A stretch of 6,796 bases of DNA, taken from the NCBI GenBank assembly GCA_019247865.1, contig JAFBAJ010000223.1, positions 1 through 6,796 on the forward strand. The letters are read 5' to 3'. This DNA comes from Acidobacteriota bacterium. GTDB taxonomy: Bacteria > Acidobacteriota > Blastocatellia > Pyrinomonadales > Pyrinomonadaceae. Each line of letters begins with the position of its first letter. Positions within the stretch are counted from its first letter, which is position 1. The notes below the pieces were generated by a model, which ran no database searches, was not told the origin of the DNA, and saw only the letters and a list, made by a program, of their open reading frames with translations. Shown one piece after another: positions 1-6,796 of this stretch. The translations under genes were made by a program, and so were the position numbers.

Positions 1-1023
1 GATGAAGAGCAGGGCAGTCGTTGCGATAAGGAGCGTGCGAAGCTGCGTCGCGCGCTGAAGGAGGTCAAAGCGGGCGCGTGCATAGCGATCCCGATCTACG
101 CGCAGTCGAAGCTCATCGGCGTGCTCGTCGCCGCCACAGCCGAGCCGCAACACCTGCGCGAAGCGCTCAACGGCATCCGCTTCGTCGCCGCGCCCATCGT
201 CATCGCCATCAGCAACGCGAGCCGTGAGGCAGCGATGCGTGAACAGCATCAACGGATCGAACATCTAGTGCAGGAGTTGCAGCAGCAGAGCCGCGACCTG
301 GCAGAGGCCAACCGCGAGCTGCGGCGCGTGGCGCACTATCGCTCGCTCTTCCTGGCGCGCATGTCGCATGAGCTGCGCACCCCTTTGACCTCGATGCTCG
401 GCTTCGCGGAGATTCTGCTCGATCAGGAGGCGCTGACAGACTCGCAGCGCCGCTTCTGCGATAAGATTCAGTCCTCCGGCATGCAGCTCCAGACGAGCCT
501 CAATCAGCTGGTCGACCTCTCGCGCCTCGAAGCCGGGCAGACGGAGCTTTTCCTGCACGAGTTCTCTTTGCGCGAGACCTTACGCGAATCGTGCGCGGCC
601 GTGGCGCGCCTCGCGCAGAAGCGCGGCGTCAAGGTGGATTGCGTCTCGGCGCACGATCTGCCGACCATCGTCTCCGACGAGGGCAAGCTCCGGCAGGTGC
701 TCTATAACTTTCTCGCGCACGCCATCAATCGCAGCCCCGAAGACGCCTCCGTCATCGTCCGCGCGGAAAAGCGCGCGCCGTGCCGCTTCTACATCATGAT
801 CGAAGACGCGGGCGAGCGCATCGAAGACATCTCACACATCTTCGACCCAGTGGACATCGAAGCCCCGAGCGAGCATCCGACCGGCATGAACGAGCTGGGC
901 CTCGTCATCGCGCGCCGCCTGATCGACGTGCTCGGCGGCGCGGTCGAGCTGGAGAGGCCCGAGCCGCACGGCCTCAAAGTCACGATTGAGCTCCCCGGCC
1001 GGCCGATGGAGCAGAAAAGCTGA
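1..1023 (+). CDS. Sensor histidine kinase with GAF-like domain, 5' end missing, degenerate ATP site
   Basis: The reading frame is open from base 1, so the gene starts upstream of the window and 340 residues are visible; the GTG at 121 is internal. Residues about 25-72 look like the last strands and helix of a GAF-type sensory domain (IPIYAQSKLIGVLVAA). Residues about 73-112 are a Gln/Glu/Arg-rich coiled coil. The phosphoacceptor box FLARMSHELRTPL follows, with His123 (codon 367-369), and then a DHp helical hairpin ending in DLSRLEAGQ. Residues about 190-335 form a HATPase_c fold with an F-box-like IFDPV. The nucleotide boxes are poor: the N-box reads YNFLAHAINRS (His240 where the Mg-binding Asn is expected), G1 reads DAGERI, and G2 reads ELGL. 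No transmembrane segment or receiver domain is visible, so a cytoplasmic two-component role is inferred. The partner regulator is not in the window. Confidence 0.9.
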   Translation, partial: DEEQGSRCDKERAKLRRALKEVKAGACIAIPIYAQSKLIGVLVAATAEPQHLREALNGIRFVAAPIVIAISNASREAAMREQHQRIEHLVQELQQQSRDLAEANRELRRVAHYRSLFLARMSHELRTPLTSMLGFAEILLDQEALTDSQRRFCDKIQSSGMQLQTSLNQLVDLSRLEAGQTELFLHEFSLRETLRESCAAVARLAQKRGVKVDCVSAHDLPTIVSDEGKLRQVLYNFLAHAINRSPEDASVIVRAEKRAPCRFYIMIEDAGERIEDISHIFDPVDIEAPSEHPTGMNELGLVIARRLIDVLGGAVELERPEPHGLKVTIELPGRPMEQKS

Positions 1024-1029
1024 AATGAT

Positions 1030-1134
1030 GGTCTTAGGTCTTTGGACTTTGGTCTTTGATGTTTGCTCAAGGCTTGAGTTGTAGCATTCAAGGTTGAAGA
1101 GCGAACAAAGACCAAAGACCTAAGTCCAAAGATC
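1030..1134. repeat. Two facing arrays of a 7-base repeat forming a long imperfect hairpin
   Basis: Bases 1030-1057 are four tandem heptamers of consensus GGTCTTT (one has A at position 7, one has A at position 3). Bases 1107-1134 are four heptamers of the reverse complement, consensus AAAGACC, also with small variants. Folded in register, the arrays pair at 23 of 28 positions. The stem continues inward as GTTTGCTC (1061-1068) with GAGCGAAC (1099-1106), 7 of 8 paired. The loop holds a small palindrome, CTCAAG-G-CTTGAG (1066-1078). The element starts six bases after the kinase stop codon and lies between convergent genes, so a bidirectional terminator or a dispersed structured repeat is plausible; there is no clean U-tract. 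Neither function is proven by the sequence. Confidence 0.75.
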
Positions 1135-1150
1135 AGGCTTTAAAAGTTAG

Positions 1151-1234
1151 AGAGGCGCAGTCGAATCGAAGAGCTTTGAAAGGAGGACTGATAGATACTC
1201 CTTCTCAACTGCTCTGCGGTTCGGCTGCGCCTCT
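1151..1234. repeat. 15-bp inverted repeat in the convergent spacer
   Basis: AGAGGCGCAGTCGAA (1151-1165) pairs with TTCGGCTGCGCCTCT (1220-1234) at 14 of 15 positions, the exception being a T opposite a G, which can wobble-pair in RNA. The 54-base loop contains a smaller pairing, AAGGAG (1180-1185) with CTCCTT (1198-1203). The element sits downstream of both convergent genes and could act in transcript ending or 3' end protection. No run of T follows either arm, so it is not a textbook intrinsic terminator. Confidence 0.5.
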
Positions 1235-1243
1235 TCCGGCGCG

Positions 1244-1257
1244 GGCTGTGAACAGCC
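1244..1257 (-). terminator. Short hairpin just after the stop codon of the exported-protein gene
   Basis: GGCTGT and ACAGCC form a perfect 6-base palindrome around a 2-base centre, which in RNA would be a 5-bp stem with a TTCA loop on the minus strand. It starts about six bases beyond the TAA of the minus-strand gene ending at 1264. The position suits a terminator or an RNA 3' end, but there is no T-tract and the stem is short. Confidence 0.25.
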
Positions 1258-1263
1258 TCGCGT

Positions 1264-2091
1264 TTAGTTGTTCGGCCAGTCGCCGGTGAACTTGAGGCTA
1301 TTGAAGCTGTCCAGGAAGAAGGGCTCGACCGGCGTGCCGTCGGGCTTGCGCGTGATCGCCAGGAACTGGTCGAGCGCGATGCCGCCGTCTTTCGGGTCCT
1401 TCACGACCGGGCAGATGGCGTAAGGCACGACGCCTTCCGAACCGTCACGTGCAACCGTGCGCTTGTCCACGAACCCTTTCGCCACCAGATTGTCCAGCTC
1501 GCTCGTCGTCTTGATGATCGGAGTCCCGTCGAGCGCGAGGCCGTTCCTTCTCGCCAGGTCGCCGAGAATCTTTTTGCCTTCGCGGTCAGTAAAGGCGCGC
1601 GGCGTGTAGTTGACCCAGACGTGCAGCCAGAGGCCAAGCGGGTCGTTGCTGAAGTAACCGTTGCGCATGTCCAGCATCGCGGACTGGCGCGTGACGCCGA
1701 GGCTCAGCGGATTGCCGCCGCGCACCGGGAAGATATATTCGATGTAGGTTTCGGCGATCTGCCGCGCGCGGATGCCCGCACGGTCGTTGGTGAAGAGAGT
1801 GTCCGTGCCGCCTCCCATGACCGTGAAGAAGACCGGCGAGCCGCTCGCATTGTAAGCGGGCAGCGTCAGCAACGTCCGCACGTTGCGCTGATAGGAGAAG
1901 AACGGCGTGTCAAAGACGGAGGCATTGTCCGCGCCGTTGCGACGGCCGCCGATATTGGCCGGGTTAACGCCGTTCTGACGATAGTAGGCATCCGTAAAAT
2001 CATAGAGCCGGTCTTCGGTCTTGGCCTGAGCCATCAGGGGGAGCACCACCAGCGCGGCCAGCGCTAAAGCGTATGTCAAGATCTTTTTCAT
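1264..2091 (-). CDS. Exported protein of unknown function
   Basis: The protein has 275 residues and I do not recognise a family. Residues 1-23 are a typical Sec signal peptide: Lys2-Lys3, a hydrophobic core rich in Ala and Leu, and an AQA cleavage site before KTEDR. There is no Cys at the cleavage point, so it is not a lipoprotein. The mature part of about 252 residues is soluble in character, with no further membrane segment and a single Cys (VPYAICPVV). It begins with an aromatic stretch, LYDFTDAYYRQNGVNP, and contains GGGTDTLF, a Trp/aromatic patch WLHVWVNYTPRAF, and an acidic, aromatic end (FFLDSFNSLKFTGDWPNN). The ATG start is supported by AAGGA (2100-2104 on the complementary strand) eight bases upstream and by the signal peptide. 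It is divergent from the acyltransferase gene and convergent with the kinase. Periplasmic or extracellular location is inferred. Confidence 0.8.
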   Translation of the reverse strand: MKKILTYALALAALVVLPLMAQAKTEDRLYDFTDAYYRQNGVNPANIGGRRNGADNASVFDTPFFSYQRNVRTLLTLPAYNASGSPVFFTVMGGGTDTLFTNDRAGIRARQIAETYIEYIFPVRGGNPLSLGVTRQSAMLDMRNGYFSNDPLGLWLHVWVNYTPRAFTDREGKKILGDLARRNGLALDGTPIIKTTSELDNLVAKGFVDKRTVARDGSEGVVPYAICPVVKDPKDGGIALDQFLAITRKPDGTPVEPFFLDSFNSLKFTGDWPNN

Positions 2092-2360
2092 TTTTCTTAT
2101 CCTTGTCCTCTACGAAAAATTTGGGTTTGAGCTTCACGGCCAACTGATGCAATCCTTGCCTCAAGGCCAACCAGCATCGGGTCTTCAACCAGGGCAGCGC
2201 GTCCATCAAAGCTTGCTGCGACTGCCGCTGCTCCTTTGAGCAATGCCCGTGCCAGCGCCTTTCTCAATCAAAATTCCTTAAAATTGGCCGAAATAAAGGT
2301 ATATTTGGCTGGTGCGGGTGGACCGGGAGGCATGTTTCAGCACGTATCACTCGGAGGGCT

Positions 2361-2384
2361 GCGTGTTTCGTCGTGAAAATACGC
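2361..2384. repeat. Small inverted repeat upstream of the acyltransferase promoter candidate
   Basis: GCGTGTTT (2361-2368) and AAATACGC (2377-2384) pair at 7 of 8 positions around an 8-base centre. It ends about 30 bases before the TATACT box, a position where an activator or repressor could bind. A chance occurrence is possible at this length. Confidence 0.25.
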
Positions 2385-2386
2385 GG

Positions 2387-2420
2387 CTGACATAAAAGCT
2401 ACAAATCTGTCGCTTATACT
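2387..2420 (+). promoter_or_regulatory. Promoter candidate for the acyltransferase-M20 operon
   Basis: TATACT at 2415-2420 matches a sigma-70 type -10 box at five of six positions. CTGACA at 2387-2392 resembles a -35 box, but the 22-base spacer is longer than the usual 16-18. No better -35 stands at normal distance, so expression may be weak or activator-dependent. The -10 box lies about 35 bases before the start codon. Confidence 0.3.
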
Positions 2421-2455
2421 ATCGCACGGGGCATGGCGGCATTGAGGCGGATTCG

Positions 2456-3238
2456 TTGCAGATGATGATGGCACGGACAGATGAAGCGGCGGGCGATGCG
2501 CTCGCGTTGCGCGAGTGCGAGACGATTGAGGAGTTCGAGCAATGCGTCGCGCTGCAACGCTCTGTCTTCGGCTTTCCGGACATAGAGGTCTCGCCGCGCC
2601 GTCACTTCATCGTCTCGCGCCGCGCGGGCGGCTGGACGCTCGGAGCTTTCGACGTTGAAGAGCTGGTCGGCTTCGTGCATCACCTGGCGGCCGTGCGCGG
2701 GGCGGAAGTTTACGGCTACTCGCACATGCTCGCGGTCAAACGGGAGTATCAGAACCGCGGCGTCGGCGCGCAGCTCAAGTGGGCGCAAAGAGAGCGCGCC
2801 CTCAAAGAAGGCCGCAGGCTGATACGCTGGACCTGGGATCCTTTGCAGGCGCGGAACGCGCATTTCAATCTCAATCGTCTGGGCGTCGTCGTGCGCTCCT
2901 ACGCCGTCAACTTTTACGGCACGGATTACAGCGTGCCTGCGGATGAGCGAGAGCACGCGCCCGGCCTCGACAGCGACCGCCTCTTCGCCGAATGGGAGCT
3001 GGATACTGAACGCGTCGTGCGGCTCGCGCGCGGCGAAGAGATGGAGTTGCCCGAAACTCCTGCGGCCGCCGTCTCGATTCCGCCGGACTGGACAGCGCTC
3101 ATCAAACGTGACGCCGCCGCCGCGCGTTGCGAACTGCTGCGCGTGCGCGCTGAATTTCAGGGCGCGCTCAAGTCGGGTCTCGTCTGCCGGGGCTTTGCGC
3201 GCGACCCTGAACATCCGAGATACTTATTCTATCGATGA
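2456..3238 (+). CDS. GNAT-family acyltransferase, COG3375 type
   Basis: The protein has 260 residues and is predicted to transfer an acyl group from acyl-CoA to an amine. The GNAT core runs over residues about 17-155. The CoA-pyrophosphate motif is QNRGVG (residues 99-104) inside AVKREYQNRGVGAQLKWAQR. The stretch RWTWDPLQARNAHFNLNRLG (about 124-143) and the later LDSDRLFAEWELDTERV match what I know of the uncharacterised COG3375 acetyltransferases. The part after residue 190 is more variable. The start is uncertain: TTG 2456 has GAGG (2444-2447) at an ideal eight bases, while ATG codons at 2462, 2465 and 2468 are also in frame; the difference is at most four residues. Its stop overlaps the start of the next gene as ATGA, so the two are translationally coupled. 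Members of this family next to M20 proteins suggest amino-acid N-acylation, but the substrate is inferred only. Confidence 0.88.
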   Translation: MQMMMARTDEAAGDALALRECETIEEFEQCVALQRSVFGFPDIEVSPRRHFIVSRRAGGWTLGAFDVEELVGFVHHLAAVRGAEVYGYSHMLAVKREYQNRGVGAQLKWAQRERALKEGRRLIRWTWDPLQARNAHFNLNRLGVVVRSYAVNFYGTDYSVPADEREHAPGLDSDRLFAEWELDTERVVRLARGEEMELPETPAAAVSIPPDWTALIKRDAAAARCELLRVRAEFQGALKSGLVCRGFARDPEHPRYLFYR

Positions 3239-4644
3239 GCTTCACACGCTTCGACAAATACGTTGACCGCCATGCACGCGCCTTTACGGAGCGGTTGCAG
3301 GCGATGTGCCGGATGCCGTCCGTGGCGGCGCGCGGCACAGGGATGCGTGCGATGGCCGAGACCGTGGCGCAGATGATGCAGCGCGCCGGAGCCGGAACGC
3401 GCTCGTTCACGATGGGCAGCGGTTACCCTGTCGTCTACGGCGAGTGCGGAGCCGGCAGCCGCTATCTGGTCTACGGCCATTACGATGTCGCGCCGGTCGG
3501 GCATCTGACGGATTGGAGCTACGGGCCGTTCGCTTCGACGGTCGTGGACGGCAAGCTCTACGCGCGCGGCGCGTCGAACAGCAAGGGCGATCTGGTCGCG
3601 CGGCTCGCCGCGATAGAGGCTTACCAGAAGAGCTTCGGCAAGCTGCCCGTCTGTCTCTGTTTCGTCATCGAAGGCGAAGACGGGCTTGGCAGTCCGAGCC
3701 TCCGCCGCTTCGTGGACGAGCACAGCGAGATGCTCACGGCCGAAGGCTGCATCTGGGACGAAGGCTACAAAGACCCGACGGAGCGTCCGGTCATCAGCCT
3801 CGGCTTCAAGGGCATCACCTTCATCGAGCTGCATGTCCACGGCGCGCGGACAGACCTACACTCGAAGTGGGGCGCGATTGTCCCGAACCCAGCGTGGCGA
3901 CTGGTGCAGGCGCTCTCGACCATCACCTCGCCTAAGGGCGTCATCACCATCGACGGCTTCTCTTCGCACCTCGCGCCGATCTCGCCCGAAGATGCGGAGG
4001 CTCTGAAGACGGTCGAGCTGGACGAAGCCGGGCTCAAACGCGAGTTCAAGATCGGCCACTGGCTGCGCGGACTGAAAGGGCACGCGCTCGCCAAAGAGCA
4101 TATCTTCGGCGCGACCTGCAACATCTGCGGGATTCAGACCGGGCACACGGGCGCGGGGCCTAAGACCGTGCTGCCGAGCAGCGCGATGGCGCGGCTCGAT
4201 TTCAGGCTGGTGCCGGACCTGACTTCGGAAGTCGTCCTTGGGCTTCTGCGCGAGCATCTGGACGTGCGCGGCTTTCAGGACGTGGAGATCGTCGAACTGG
4301 CAAGCTCGCCCTACGCCAAGTCTCCCATCGCTTCGGGCGTCGCGCGCGCCGCCATCGAAACGGCCGAAGAGATCTACCAAGTGCCGCCCGTCGTCTATCC
4401 GATGGATCCTTCGAGCGGCCCGGTCGGAGCGGTCTGCGGCGCGGGCCTTGAGCCGACGCCCGTCGTCTCTTTCGGAACCAGCTACGCCGCCTCGAACCCG
4501 CACGGCCCGGACGAAAACATACGCCTCGATGATTTCCTGCAAAGCGTCAAATACTTCGGCCGCATCATTCATCACCTCGGACAGCAGAGCCGGCACAGGA
4601 GCGGCAGCCACCCCGCGCAATCCCTCGCCCTCGCCAAACGCTGA
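3235..4644 (+). CDS. M20-family metallohydrolase-like protein with altered metal site
   Basis: The protein has 469 residues, normal for M20 dipeptidases, deacylases and carboxypeptidases, with the usual catalytic domain split by a dimerisation ('lid') domain. Recognisable parts: the metal motif GHYD (His82, Asp84), WSYGPF...DGKLYARGAS (94-114), the lid entry with DLHS (His209) and PNPAW, and the late metal His423 in NPHGPDENIRLDDF. Asp175 (IWDEG) is also in place. Key positions are changed: RGASNSKG has Asn115 where the bridging Asp is expected, and EGEDGLGS has Asp149 and Gly150 where the catalytic and metal-binding Glu pair is expected. The substrate-binding Arg before the SGPV stretch is also not seen. 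There is no signal peptide, so a cytoplasmic location is inferred. The ATG lies inside the ATGA overlap with the upstream gene and has little Shine-Dalgarno of its own. The last 20 residues are a low-complexity basic tail. Activity is uncertain; fold assignment is firm. Confidence 0.9.
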   Translation: MSFTRFDKYVDRHARAFTERLQAMCRMPSVAARGTGMRAMAETVAQMMQRAGAGTRSFTMGSGYPVVYGECGAGSRYLVYGHYDVAPVGHLTDWSYGPFASTVVDGKLYARGASNSKGDLVARLAAIEAYQKSFGKLPVCLCFVIEGEDGLGSPSLRRFVDEHSEMLTAEGCIWDEGYKDPTERPVISLGFKGITFIELHVHGARTDLHSKWGAIVPNPAWRLVQALSTITSPKGVITIDGFSSHLAPISPEDAEALKTVELDEAGLKREFKIGHWLRGLKGHALAKEHIFGATCNICGIQTGHTGAGPKTVLPSSAMARLDFRLVPDLTSEVVLGLLREHLDVRGFQDVEIVELASSPYAKSPIASGVARAAIETAEEIYQVPPVVYPMDPSSGPVGAVCGAGLEPTPVVSFGTSYAASNPHGPDENIRLDDFLQSVKYFGRIIHHLGQQSRHRSGSHPAQSLALAKR

Positions 4645-4646
4645 GC

Positions 4647-4674
4647 TTGCTATCCCTGTTAGTTGGATTATGAT
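4647..4674 (+). promoter_or_regulatory. Promoter candidate for ligA
   Basis: TTGCTA (4647-4652) and TATGAT (4669-4674) are separated by 16 bases, matching the sigma-70 consensus at four and five of six positions. The pair starts two bases after the stop codon of the M20 gene. A transcript starting near 4681 would carry the double palindrome in its 5' leader before ligA. Confidence 0.4.
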
Positions 4675-4692
4675 GGAGAACATTAATACATC

Positions 4693-6796
<2,104 letters not shown>

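Larger units (their letters stand above)
2092..2455. promoter_or_regulatory. Divergent intergenic region of 364 bases
   Basis: This spacer separates the minus-strand exported-protein gene from the plus-strand acyltransferase gene, so it should hold both promoters. The part from 2264 to 2308 is clearly more AT-rich than its surroundings. It includes an imperfect palindrome, CCGAAATA (2288-2295) with TATTTGG (2302-2308), that could be an operator. GGCCAAC occurs twice, at 2138-2144 and 2165-2171. I found no convincing -35/-10 pair for the minus-strand gene and no credible small gene. Confidence 0.5.

Noticed and set aside
121..1023. GTG at 121 as the true start of the histidine kinase
   Set aside because: The frame is open back to base 1 and the upstream residues continue a GAF-like strand pattern into the GTG, so it is an internal Val codon.
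1621..2067. Plus-strand open frame of 148 codons opposite the exported-protein gene
   Set aside because: The minus-strand gene has a signal peptide and a ribosome binding site; the opposite frame has no domain and low-complexity composition.
2138..2171. GGCCAAC direct repeat as an operator pair
   Set aside because: Seven-base copies 27 bases apart can arise by chance, and no matching promoter could be placed beside them.
2332..2376. Tiny open frame of 14 codons preceded by GGGAGG in the divergent spacer
   Set aside because: The purine-rich box is only one base from the ATG, too close for initiation, and the peptide has no feature to support it; a leader peptide cannot be excluded but is not supported.
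2414..3214. Antisense open frame of 266 codons opposite the acyltransferase gene
   Set aside because: The plus-strand frame encodes clear GNAT motifs; the antisense product is Arg/Ala-rich without recognisable domains, as expected of complementary frames in GC-rich DNA.

Overview
The window is a GC-rich bacterial chromosomal segment with five protein genes, both end genes being cut by the window edges. High GC, the gene types and one AT-richer divergent spacer point to a GC-rich Gram-negative-like bacterium. An Acidobacteriota-type genome is my best guess, but it is an inference from overall style and not a marker-based identification. I see no tRNA, rRNA, CRISPR array, insertion sequence or prophage gene.

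Layout. (1) 1-1023 (+) is the 3' part of a sensor histidine kinase: end of a GAF-like domain, coiled coil, intact phosphoacceptor-His box, and an ATPase domain whose nucleotide-binding boxes are degenerate. (2) 1024-1263 is a convergent spacer packed with inverted repeats, notably two facing arrays of a 7-base unit (consensus GGTCTTT) that fold back on each other, then a second 15-bp stem. (3) 1264-2091 (-) encodes an unrecognised exported protein of 275 residues. (4) 2092-2455 is a divergent promoter region. (5) 2456-3238 (+) is a GNAT-family acyltransferase of the COG3375 type, overlapping by 4 bases (ATGA) with (6) 3235-4644 (+), an M20-family metallohydrolase-like protein that lacks several normally invariant metal-site residues. 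(7) 4645-4790 carries a promoter-like pair and a REP/BIME-like double palindrome. (8) 4791-6796 (+) is an almost complete NAD-dependent DNA ligase LigA, cut a few residues before its end.

How the genes relate. The acyltransferase and the M20 protein are almost certainly co-transcribed and translationally coupled. A GNAT acyltransferase next to an M20 deacylase recalls the N-acylamino-acid (N-succinyl) racemisation pathway, but no racemase is present here and the M20 active site looks altered, so the substrate is open. LigA is an unrelated housekeeping gene with its own probable promoter. The points most worth a second look are the altered M20 metal site, the degenerate kinase ATP site, the facing heptamer arrays, and the palindromic element whose loop holds an ATG in frame with ligA.
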